From Arthrobacter oryzae (GTDB lineage Bacteria > Actinomycetota > Actinomycetes > Actinomycetales > Micrococcaceae): a stretch of 64,000 nucleotides of DNA. Shown in pieces: positions 34,702-42,665 of the stretch; the stretch's first letter is position 1, and each line of letters begins with the position of its first letter. The notes below the pieces were generated by a model. It saw only the letters and a list, made by a program, of their open reading frames with translations, ran no database searches and was not told the origin of the DNA. Made by a program: the position numbers and the translations under genes. Location of the stretch: the NCBI RefSeq assembly GCF_030812315.1, contig NZ_JAUSSM010000009.1, positions 183,633-247,632 on the forward strand, in the 5' to 3' direction.

Positions 34702-36252
34702 CTAGCCGCGCGTGAATCGGTCAGCAGGGAACTTGTTCGGTGGCCGGGAGTCCGGGCTGAGGGCGTTGCCGAATAGGTCCGTCAAACCCGGGTCGTCAGT
34801 GCCTGCGTCCTGGGCCTTGCCATTCCGGTAGCGGGCATCTGCTGAGAGCGGGGTTCGATGGAACAGAGCCTTTCCAGCGGCTCGCGTGCTCTTGGTCCCA
34901 TCTGCGAGCTCTGAGGTGTAGGAGTATGCATAAGCGTCGCCCCCTTTGGCCGGCAGTCGGTTCATGACCACGCCGAGCACTTCGGCTTCAACCATCTGCA
35001 GGGCTCCCAGTGACTTTTCCAGATCTTGCCGCCGAACCGATTGCGTACCGACGACTACAACCACGCCCCCGACGTGTTGGGCGAGCACGGCAGCGTCCGT
35101 GACCGGCAATAGCGGAGGAGCATCGATGATGACCGTATCAAAGGCATGCTCTAGGCGAGAGATCAGATTCTTCATTACCTCGGATCCGAGCAATTCGCTT
35201 GGATTTGGGGGAATCCTGCCGGAGGCCAGTACGTACAGGTCATCTTCGCCCCAAGGCTGCAGCAGGTCGTTGACGTCCGCTTGCCCAACGAGTGCTGTAG
35301 TCAGGCCTGCGCCACTGTCGAGCCCAAGGTATTCACTAACCATCGGTCGGCGAAGGTCGGCGTCCACAAGGCACACAGTTTGACCGGCTTGCGCAAGTGC
35401 TATCGCCAGGTTTGTAGCCGTCGTGCTCTTCCCCTCTCCGGGTAATGATGACGTCACTAGAACGGACTTAGCATGGCCGGATACGTTCGCGAACTGAAGA
35501 TTGGTCCGAATTTGCCGGAAAGATTCTGCCCTAGGGCTCTGTGGTGCGGCTTGTGTCAAAAGCGGTTTTTTAGTCGCATCTTGATCGAAGGCGATGCCAC
35601 CGAGAAGGGAGGCATCTGTTACCTGACGTAGATCATCTTCGGTGCGGATCCGATTGTCCAACGCAGTGCGGAGGATGGCACCCCCGATGCCTACAGCTAG
35701 GCCAATGAGCAGCCCGAGCACAAGGTTGAGTTGAGTGTTCGGTGCAGAGGGGGAATCGGGGGCCACCGCTGGCATGATGACGGAGAGGCTCACGGGAGAC
35801 GAGTCGCTGTTCTTCGGTTTTTCCAGGAAATCAACGGCTTTTATCAGGCTGTTAGCAACGGCCTGTGCAATTGCGGCAGCCTGAACCGGGGACTGGTCTA
35901 CAACTGAGATGTTGATCAGGACCGTGTTGAGCTCTGTGCTGGCGGTCACGCGGCCAGCTAGCTGATCTGGCGTCAGATCGAGACCGAGGCTTTCAATTGC
36001 TGGCCGGAGAACAACGGGCGCCGTGACCGTCCGCACGTATGACTGCACCCGCGCTTGGCTGAAAGTGTTTCCCTGCTGGAGTTCGCTCACTGACCCCGAG
36101 TTTTGGAGCGAAACAAACAACTGAGTCTTAGATGTATAAGTGGGCTTCACAAGCGTAGAGGTCGCTCCACCAAGAAGTAGCCCGGCTAGCGTCGCCGCTA
36201 CAATCAGCATCCAATTGCGGCGTAATAGGCGCAAGTAATCGCGTATGTCCAA
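34702..36252 (-). CDS. Polysaccharide-biosynthesis tyrosine autokinase (second Wzc)
   Basis: 516 aa from TTG 36252 with AGGGGGA 7 nt upstream; the frame upstream to 36366 has no similarity. Wzz domain with helices about 16-38 and 180-200, Walker A SSLPGEGKSTTAT (Lys near 275), Walker A' CLVDADLRRP, Walker B TVIIDAPP. The C-terminal Tyr cluster is shorter (DAYAYSYTSE) than in the copy at 280-1890. Its place within the polymer genes makes it the likely co-polymerase of this locus. Confidence 0.92.
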   Translation of the reverse strand: MDIRDYLRLLRRNWMLIVAATLAGLLLGGATSTLVKPTYTSKTQLFVSLQNSGSVSELQQGNTFSQARVQSYVRTVTAPVVLRPAIESLGLDLTPDQLAGRVTASTELNTVLINISVVDQSPVQAAAIAQAVANSLIKAVDFLEKPKNSDSSPVSLSVIMPAVAPDSPSAPNTQLNLVLGLLIGLAVGIGGAILRTALDNRIRTEDDLRQVTDASLLGGIAFDQDATKKPLLTQAAPQSPRAESFRQIRTNLQFANVSGHAKSVLVTSSLPGEGKSTTATNLAIALAQAGQTVCLVDADLRRPMVSEYLGLDSGAGLTTALVGQADVNDLLQPWGEDDLYVLASGRIPPNPSELLGSEVMKNLISRLEHAFDTVIIDAPPLLPVTDAAVLAQHVGGVVVVVGTQSVRRQDLEKSLGALQMVEAEVLGVVMNRLPAKGGDAYAYSYTSELADGTKSTRAAGKALFHRTPLSADARYRNGKAQDAGTDDPGLTDLFGNALSPDSRPPNKFPADRFTRG

Positions 36253-36555
36253 ACCGGGGTCCCCCTGAGTCGTTTGCTTCGGGCAGCCAGACGGCCTGCC
36301 AGCAGTCAGCAACGTTGGTGCGTTTAGCCAATTGTACCCGGCGCATGATCTCGAGAGTTCCGGCACAGTGTTTCGGGGAGTGCAAGGTCAGATATCATCA
36401 ATCCGGGCTGTGTATGCATGACCCATAGATGGGCGGGTCGAAGGCTGAATCCAACGCGTTAGCGTCCCCCGGCGCTAAGGCGGTGCTGCACCCGAAAGTT
36501 GGACCTGACCACCGTTGCGCATGCTGGTTTTCGCATCGGACAGATCTTGTTCTTT
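36253..36555. other. 303-bp gap between acyltransferase and second Wzc gene
   Basis: No ORF of note. Both neighbours are on the minus strand, so the gap may hold the promoter for the Wzc-FucT-Wzx-GT2 arm; no clear -35/-10 pair was identified. Confidence 0.4.
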
Positions 36556-37068
36556 TCAGAGGCTCCGGATGAACCGCGCTGGAACGCCACCAACAAGTGT
36601 GTTGGGTGCCACATTTGATCGAACTAAACTTCCTGCTGCAATGACGCTGCCGGCCCCAATGGTTACCCCCCCCAGAATAGTCACGGATGCGCCAATCCAA
36701 GTGCCTTCGCCTATGCTGATTGGTTCCACCCTGCTATCTCCTGCCCGCTGCTCTGGGAATCCTATTTCGTGGCCATCCGTAATGATGCGAACAAATGGGC
36801 CAATAGAGACTTTGTCTGCAATGGTGGTTTCTTTTCTTATGTAGCAGTCACGGCTGATGAATACGTTGTTTCCAATCGTCACGGGACCCAGGATGTCGGC
36901 GTTTCGCGAGACGAAGACATCTCGACCAATAGATACGGGACCTTCAAACGTCGCGTTAGGTCCCAGCCGAAATCTCGGTGCGTGCTGAACGTTCGTCCTC
37001 GGTACCAAGCCCCGAAGTCGGCCTGCAATCTTTTCCGTCAATACACCCATACGAATCAACCTATCCAT
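36556..37068 (-). CDS. Hexapeptide-repeat O-acyltransferase
   Basis: 170 aa. Repeats such as IGRDVFVSRNADI, IGNNVFISRDCYI, IADKVSIGPFVRI and the ending LGGVTIGAGSVIAAGSLV...GVPARFI are typical of the LbetaH acetyltransferases of polymer loci. ATG 37068 has GGAGGAG 10 nt upstream; ATG 37107 is an alternative giving 183 aa. First gene of the minus-strand arm. Confidence 0.83.
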   Translation of the reverse strand: MDRLIRMGVLTEKIAGRLRGLVPRTNVQHAPRFRLGPNATFEGPVSIGRDVFVSRNADILGPVTIGNNVFISRDCYIRKETTIADKVSIGPFVRIITDGHEIGFPEQRAGDSRVEPISIGEGTWIGASVTILGGVTIGAGSVIAAGSLVRSNVAPNTLVGGVPARFIRSL

Positions 37069-37107
37069 TACCTGCGGGCTCCTCCGCGGTCCATGAACAA
37101 CGTACAT

Positions 37108-38065
37108 GACCAACGCAGCGCGCTTTGACGTGGGCCCAAGCCCGCTCAGCTTGCCGATCCTTACTGTTGCATTCGGTTGGCGTGCTTGGCTGAGCGGGCG
37201 GAAGTGTTGCCGACGGTTCGCCTCAGAATACACGCGAGACTGCTGGCCGCCGCGAGTGTCCGGCGAACTCGACTCCACCCTCCTTTGCGCGCACCAGCAA
37301 AGGACCAACACGGCCCCCGAGCGTGCGGGAAACGCATGGCGCCGGCACTGTACTTGGGTGGGGCTCCGCCCTACCCATCGCGCCGATCGCTCTTGACTGG
37401 GTCAGGGATGGGTTTCCGGTCACTGCTCGTCTGCCGTATTTGTCACGTCTATTCTGAATCCGGCACTAAGCCAGCACTGGTCGGTCATCCGAGCCTATTC
37501 CTTCGGCGTTCCGGGTCTAAGGAGTTGTCACTCCGTGTATGAAGTTAGCCGATCTAGCATCTACAGCCGCTACCTTCCCTGGCCGGCTCCACTCACGCCG
37601 TCCACCGGCGATCGCCAAGATTGCCCGGGCTAGCATCTCGTACGTTGATGTCTCCCTCCTGACATCTGATCGGGACGGACCAATCCGCGATGGACCTGGC
37701 GATTGCCCCTCCGATGTCATCCTGAGCGAGTCCCCGTTCGCGGGTTCGGCGTGCAAACTCTTGGTATGTTAAGGTGCGAAGTGCAACTCCCGATGGTCGG
37801 TGCATACGGACGTGTGTTACACGTTCTTGTGGAAAGAACCACTGCGACGTTCCGGCTTTCATCTTCCGGCGCCTTGACGAGCCGGCATCGACGTATTTCT
37901 GGCAGTGCACCAGGGCTAGGACAAACGGTCGTGATCGAGGGGTCGGACCGCCGGCTTGGTGAGGCTGCTGGAGGTCCTTGTAAGTAGAGCACGGCACGTG
38001 CGTATGAATCTGCCTGCTCACTCCTATAATGTTGGCGCGGGTATTGAAAAACTAATGGGGGAAAT
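37108..38065. other. 958-bp stretch without a recognisable gene
   Basis: All six frames contain short ORFs only. The longest on the minus strand (37593-38021, 142 aa) has no motif I recognise and no RBS. A decayed gene or a regulatory region are both possible. GGGGGA at 38058-38063 is the RBS for the next gene. Confidence 0.45.
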
Positions 38066-39364
38066 TTGAAGCCGAAGATTCAGTTATGGGACATTGTTCG
38101 CATAGTTGTCCCACTCGTTATCTCGGCCTACTTATTGAGAAAGGCCTGGGAGAACGGGCTCGATCTGAGGGTCTACTGGGCCGGGGCCAGGGCGTTTGTA
38201 AACGGTGATGATCTATACGCCCGAGGGCTGCAAGAGACCTTGAATGGCGGGATGGCGTTCACTTATCCTCCATTCGCGGCCGCACTCTTTTCCCCGATGG
38301 CCTTCTTGCCGTTTGAGTTGGTAAAGATCAGCCAAGCACTATTGAGTTTGGCGATGGCGTGCACACTAGGCACGCTTATTACTCGATTTTTAGTCTATTG
38401 CAGGGTGCTGCGAAGTGAGCACACTCGGGGGCAATTCCTATTGACCGTCGGGTTGATCACTGGCTTGGTACTCATGCTCGGGCCTTGGCGCGTGACTCTG
38501 TCTGTCGGCCAGATCAACCCACTGCTGATGGTGTTGGTCGTCCTGGACCTCATTCGGCCAACACGGGGCCATTCAAAGGCTTTCCTGCCCCAAGGTATCC
38601 TCACGGGAATCGCCGCTGGAATCAAGCTCACGCCGCTGACCTTCCTGCTTTACTTTGTGATCAGAAAAGACTTCAAGAGTGCAGCGCGAATGCTGGGAAC
38701 CTTTCTCGCGACCGTAACGCTGATGTGGGTACTCACGCCCTCGTATTCAGTTCAGTACTGGTTATCTTCCCTTCTCGACACGAACCGAGTCGGCTCACTT
38801 CTGATGTACGAAAATGTTTCAATCCGCGGGTTTGTAGCTCGGTTTAGGATTGATGATGGAACTTCTACTGCACTTTGGGTCATAGGGGCTGTGGCGGCAA
38901 TTAGTCTGGGAGCACTTGCTATCCACCGCCAGCGGGAATCGGATAATCAGTGGGTTGCAGTGTCCGCCACAGCATTGGTAATGCTGCTAGTTTCCCCAGT
39001 TTCGTGGGATCACCATTGGGTGTGGCTGGCAGTCATAATTCCCGCTGTGATGGGCAGTTGGTCGCTGGCCAGACCACGCTCATTTCATCTGCGCGAATTT
39101 GCTAGATCTTGGGCAGGGGTACTGACCCTCTTCACGGTCGGAGGGTTTGCATTAGGGTCGGCGCTGGCCGCTCAACTAACAGGCACTGAGAACCGCTTGG
39201 TAGGCGTCTCGACATTATCGGAAGTGGCAGCTGAACTCGGCATGTTCGGGGGCATGCTTATCCTCGGCTGGTTTGCTTTGTCGCCCACGTGTTCCGGGCG
39301 CGACGCCTCGCGGCGCCCGGGCGCCACCGTACGGCAGTCCGCAGCATTCAACGAAAGTGCCTGA
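38066..39364 (+). CDS. GT87-type membrane glycosyltransferase (DUF2029)
   Basis: 432 aa, about 10 membrane helices, from TTG 38066 with GGGGGA just upstream. The first outer loop has DLRVYWAGARAFVNGDDLYA and FTYPPFAAALFSPMA, the mark of polyprenol-phosphate-mannose/arabinose dependent GT-C enzymes (PimE/AftC-like). VSWDHHWVW late in the protein is also conserved. The Dpm-like enzyme at 49511 could make its donor. Whether it belongs to the polymer locus or to lipoglycan synthesis is unknown. Confidence 0.83.
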   Translation: MKPKIQLWDIVRIVVPLVISAYLLRKAWENGLDLRVYWAGARAFVNGDDLYARGLQETLNGGMAFTYPPFAAALFSPMAFLPFELVKISQALLSLAMACTLGTLITRFLVYCRVLRSEHTRGQFLLTVGLITGLVLMLGPWRVTLSVGQINPLLMVLVVLDLIRPTRGHSKAFLPQGILTGIAAGIKLTPLTFLLYFVIRKDFKSAARMLGTFLATVTLMWVLTPSYSVQYWLSSLLDTNRVGSLLMYENVSIRGFVARFRIDDGTSTALWVIGAVAAISLGALAIHRQRESDNQWVAVSATALVMLLVSPVSWDHHWVWLAVIIPAVMGSWSLARPRSFHLREFARSWAGVLTLFTVGGFALGSALAAQLTGTENRLVGVSTLSEVAAELGMFGGMLILGWFALSPTCSGRDASRRPGATVRQSAAFNESA

Positions 39365-39456
39365 CCTGAACTTGCTCTTCCTTTACGGTGGTCCGAGCTA
39401 GTGTGTCATCGTTACCGCCGTCCTGTGTCCCGAAATGTTGCGAAGGGAGTGCATCA

Positions 39457-39670
39457 GTGAGCGAGGGCCCCCTTGTTCATGCGGCACGGGGAAACAGCTA
39501 AGCCATCGGTCATCCGGTCGATGGAACGTCTAGGAATGTCGTGGACTGGCTTCCAGAGCTCCACTTTATGTAACGCACTTACTGCAGCGGCGGCGCGACA
39601 TTTGCAGACCGCTGCTAGTTTCGATGACGGGTTGATGGAAGCCGCGGGTGCTGGGAGCAGCCGCGCCAAA
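39457..39670 (+). pseudogene. Decayed histidine-phosphatase (SixA/PGM-type) fragment
   Basis: AAGGGAG precedes GTG 39457. The first codons shift frame at a run of five C (39467-39471); removing one C gives VSEGPLFMRHGETAKP, with the RHG catalytic motif. Downstream LGMSWTGFQSSTL and DDGLMEAAGAG resemble family sequence with an internal loss, after which it ends. A short dead gene is the best reading; chance similarity is not excluded. Confidence 0.5.
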
Positions 39671-39677
39671 GGCCAAA

Positions 39678-40142
39678 TTACCTCGTATCCACGTCCTCAA
39701 AAACCAAAAACGTCTGCGTATCTAGCACCCCAGGCATGGATTGTAGTTGGTCGAAGATCACCCGTCGCAGGTCCACGTTGTCCACCGCCCGCACCAGCAG
39801 GATGACGTCGAAATCCCCACCCACCAGGGCGATGTGGTGCACCTCCGGGATGGCACGCAGGAGCTCGCGGAGTTCGCGCCACGAATGCTGCCGCACCTTA
39901 AGCGTCACGTAGGCGGAGGATTTGAGCCCCGCCTTAATAGGATCAACAAGCGCAGTGAACTTGGTCAGCACGCCCTCGCCGGTCAGCCTCGCGATCCGCG
40001 TATAGGCGTGCGCCCGTGAGATATGGACGTTCTCCGCCACCTGAGTGACGGACATCCGCCCGTCCCGGGTCAGCTCCGCGATGATGTTCCGGTCCACGTC
40101 ATCCAGCGGCACCGCCACCTGGTCCGCTTCTGTCCCTGCCAT
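39678..40142 (-). CDS. Lrp/AsnC-family regulator
   Basis: 154 aa. N-terminal HTH (LDDVDRNIIAELTRDGRMSVTQ, then VHISRAHAYTRIARL) and C-terminal RAM ligand domain (VTLKVRQHSWRELRELL, GGDFDVILLVRAVD). ATG 40142 with GGAG 10 nt upstream; the frame upstream to 40175 is not conserved. Divergent from the 2-oxoacid dehydrogenase operon, as BkdR-type regulators are, so it probably senses a branched-chain amino or keto acid and controls that operon. Confidence 0.9.
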   Translation of the reverse strand: MAGTEADQVAVPLDDVDRNIIAELTRDGRMSVTQVAENVHISRAHAYTRIARLTGEGVLTKFTALVDPIKAGLKSSAYVTLKVRQHSWRELRELLRAIPEVHHIALVGGDFDVILLVRAVDNVDLRRVIFDQLQSMPGVLDTQTFLVFEDVDTR

Positions 40143-40179
40143 TTGTCCACAACTCCAGTCGGTTACCCAGCTCACACTT

Positions 40180-40278
40180 ACGATTCGTCTTTCAGACTAG
40201 GCCAGAATTCCCTACTTCTCCACGATTCTGCGCGGGACTGGATACGAATATTCCTTCAGGGCGATACTGGAAACGAAT
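40180..40278 (+). promoter_or_regulatory. Candidate AsnC-type operator sites upstream of the dehydrogenase operon
   Basis: A perfect palindrome ACGATTCGT at 40180-40188, an ACGATTC at 40222-40228, ACGAATATTC at 40244-40253 (containing the palindrome GAATATTC) and ACGAAT at 40273-40278 recur at roughly 20-45 bp. Repeats on one DNA face would suit an octameric Lrp-type protein. Inference only. Confidence 0.4.
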
Positions 40279-40301
40279 AGTGGCTACAGAAGGACGGACC
40301 A

Positions 40302-41552
40302 ATGACGATCTCCGCGGACCACACCGCCCTCGGGCAGGACGCGCCGGAACAGCCGGCCGAGAACCGTGTGACTGAAGGCGCCGCCGCTGAGGCTGTACGC
40401 AAGTTCGGCATCACGGTGGAGGACTACATGCTGCCGGCCCGCCACCAGATCCAGATGGTGGACCAGGACGGCACCCTGAACCCCCACACCGAGCAGGGCG
40501 CCCAGCCCGGCCACGAATACGCGCTGCCCGGCGACGCCGAACTGCTGGCTGCCTACGAGCAGCTTGTCGTCGGCCGCCGCGTCAATGACCAGAACTCCGC
40601 CCTGGTCCGTCAGGGCCGCATGGCTGTCTACCCCTCCAGCCACGGCCAGGAGGCATGCCAGGTGGCAGCCGCGCTCAGCCTCGCCGACGGCGACTGGATC
40701 TTCCCCACGTACCGCGACTCCGTGGCCGTTATGGCCCGCGGTGTGGACCCTGTCCAGACCATGACCCTTTTCCGCGGGGACTGGCACAGCGGCTACGACC
40801 CCACCAAACACAAGGTGGGCATCCAGTGCACACCGCTCACCACCCAGCTGCTTCACGCCGTCGGTGTTGCCCACGCCGCGAAGCTCCGCGGCGAGGACAC
40901 CGTGGTCCTGGCCATGTGCGGCGACGGCGCCACCAGCGAAGGCGACTTCCACGAGGCCCTGAACTTCGCGGCCGTTTTCCACCTTCCTGTCGTCTTTTTC
41001 GTGCAGAACAACCAGTACGCCATTTCGGTGCCGCTGGCCCACCAGTCCGTGGCGCCCTCGCTCGCGCACAAAGCCGTGGGCTACGGTATGGCCGGCGAAC
41101 GTGTGGACGGCAACGACGTCGTCGCCCTGCTCGCCGTTTTGGGCCGGGCGGTCAAGCTGGCCCGCGAAGGCTCCGGCCCGCTCCTGGTGGAGGCCCACAC
41201 CTACCGCATGCAGGCGCACACCAACGCCGATGACGCTACCCGCTACCGCCAGGACAGCGAAGTGGCCCAGTGGGTGGCCAGGGATCCGCTGAAGCGGATG
41301 CAGACCTATCTAACGGACCGCGGACTGCTGGACGACGACGGCGCCGCGCGGATCGCGGAGAAAGCGGAGCAAGTTGCCACGCAGCTTCGTGAAGGCCTAG
41401 GTGAGGACGTCCCGGTCGACCCGCAGGATCTGTTCCGCTACGTTTTCTCCACCCCCACCCCGCAGCTGAAGGAACAGTCCGCCCTGCTTGCCGACGAACT
41501 GGCCCGCGACGCCGGCGCCGGCGCATCATCCGATACGGAGGCCGCAAAATGA
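40302..41552 (+). CDS. 2-oxoacid dehydrogenase E1 alpha (branched-chain/pyruvate type)
   Basis: 416 aa thiamine-diphosphate enzyme subunit. The TPP/Mg motif GDGATSEGDFHEALNFAAVF...NN and the phosphorylation-loop like HTNADDATRYR are clear; an N-terminal arm of about 80 residues is usual in actinobacteria. It decarboxylates the 2-oxoacid and passes the acyl group to E2 lipoate. The adjacent AsnC-type regulator favours branched-chain substrates over pyruvate. ATG overlaps nothing upstream; the next gene overlaps by 4 bp (ATGA). Confidence 0.9.
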   Translation: MTISADHTALGQDAPEQPAENRVTEGAAAEAVRKFGITVEDYMLPARHQIQMVDQDGTLNPHTEQGAQPGHEYALPGDAELLAAYEQLVVGRRVNDQNSALVRQGRMAVYPSSHGQEACQVAAALSLADGDWIFPTYRDSVAVMARGVDPVQTMTLFRGDWHSGYDPTKHKVGIQCTPLTTQLLHAVGVAHAAKLRGEDTVVLAMCGDGATSEGDFHEALNFAAVFHLPVVFFVQNNQYAISVPLAHQSVAPSLAHKAVGYGMAGERVDGNDVVALLAVLGRAVKLAREGSGPLLVEAHTYRMQAHTNADDATRYRQDSEVAQWVARDPLKRMQTYLTDRGLLDDDGAARIAEKAEQVATQLREGLGEDVPVDPQDLFRYVFSTPTPQLKEQSALLADELARDAGAGASSDTEAAK

Positions 41553-42661
41553 GCCCCACTGTCACCACCTCCTCCGAGGTCAACGGCAACGTCAGTGCGG
41601 CAACTGCCCGCGCCGCCGCCAAGGCGGCCGCCACCGCCGAATCAACCGGTCCACAGATGATCACGATGGCGAAGGCACTGAACACCGCCATGGCCGACGC
41701 CATGCACGCCGACTCCTCCGTGCTGGTGTTCGGCGAGGACGTCGGAATGCTCGGCGGCGTCTTCCGGATCACGGACGGCCTCACCAAGACTTTCGGTGAG
41801 TCCCGCTGCTTCGACACCCCGCTGGCCGAGTCCGGCATCGTCGGCATGGCCGTGGGGATGGCCATGAACGGCATGCGCCCGGTGATCGAAATGCAGTTCG
41901 ACGCTTTCGCCTACCCGGCCTTCGAGCAGATCGTCAGCCACGTGGCCAAGATGCACAACCGGACCAAGGGCGCGGTCAAGCTGCCCATCGTCATCCGCGT
42001 CCCGTACGCCGGCGGCATCGGGGGAGTGGAGCACCACTGCGACTCCTCCGAGTCCTACTACGCCCACACCGCCGGCCTGAAGGTCTTCACCCCGGCCACC
42101 GTGGCCGACGGCTACCGCATGCTCCGCGAAGCCATCGACTCCGACGACCCGGTGATGCTTATGGAGCCGAAGAAGCTTTACTGGTCCAAGGACTTGGTGG
42201 ACCTTGAAGGGCTCCGCGCCGAGCACGCCGCGAACGCCGAGCGGGGGACTTCCTCGGAAGGCCGCGCCGCCGTCGCCCGTCCCGGCACCGATGCCACACT
42301 GATCGCCTACGGCCCGTCCGTGCCGACCGCGCTGGCCGCCGCTGCCGCGGCGGCAGAGGAGGGCCGCTCGCTGGAAGTAATCGATATCCGCTCCATTGTG
42401 CCGTTCGACGACGAGACCGTCTGCGCGTCGGTCCGCAAGACCGGCCGTGCCGTGGTCATCGCTGAGGCCCATGGCTTCGCATCGGTGTCTTCGGAGATCG
42501 TCGCAAGGGTGCAGGAGCGTTGCTTCCACTACCTGGCCGCGCCGATCCGCCGCGTCACCGGATTCGACGTGCCCTACCCGGCACCGAAGCTTGAACACTA
42601 TTACCTGCCCGGCGTGGACCGCATCCTCGACGCCGTTGACGACCTCCAGTGGGAAGACTGA
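41549..42661 (+). CDS. 2-oxoacid dehydrogenase E1 beta
   Basis: 370 aa, partner of E1 alpha. Family blocks: MADAMHADSSVLVFGEDVG, RCFDTPLAESGIVGMAVGMA, MQFDAFAYPAFEQIVSHVAK, MEPKKLYW. The first 35 residues are Ala/Thr-rich and not part of the core; ATG 41579-type inner starts were considered, but the ATGA overlap with E1 alpha supports 41549. E2 begins 5 nt after its stop. Confidence 0.9.
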   Translation: MSPTVTTSSEVNGNVSAATARAAAKAAATAESTGPQMITMAKALNTAMADAMHADSSVLVFGEDVGMLGGVFRITDGLTKTFGESRCFDTPLAESGIVGMAVGMAMNGMRPVIEMQFDAFAYPAFEQIVSHVAKMHNRTKGAVKLPIVIRVPYAGGIGGVEHHCDSSESYYAHTAGLKVFTPATVADGYRMLREAIDSDDPVMLMEPKKLYWSKDLVDLEGLRAEHAANAERGTSSEGRAAVARPGTDATLIAYGPSVPTALAAAAAAAEEGRSLEVIDIRSIVPFDDETVCASVRKTGRAVVIAEAHGFASVSSEIVARVQERCFHYLAAPIRRVTGFDVPYPAPKLEHYYLPGVDRILDAVDDLQWED

Positions 42662-42665
42662 TCAG

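Noticed and set aside
37593..38021. 142-aa minus-strand ORF in the empty kilobase
   Set aside because: No RBS, no recognisable domain, atypical composition.
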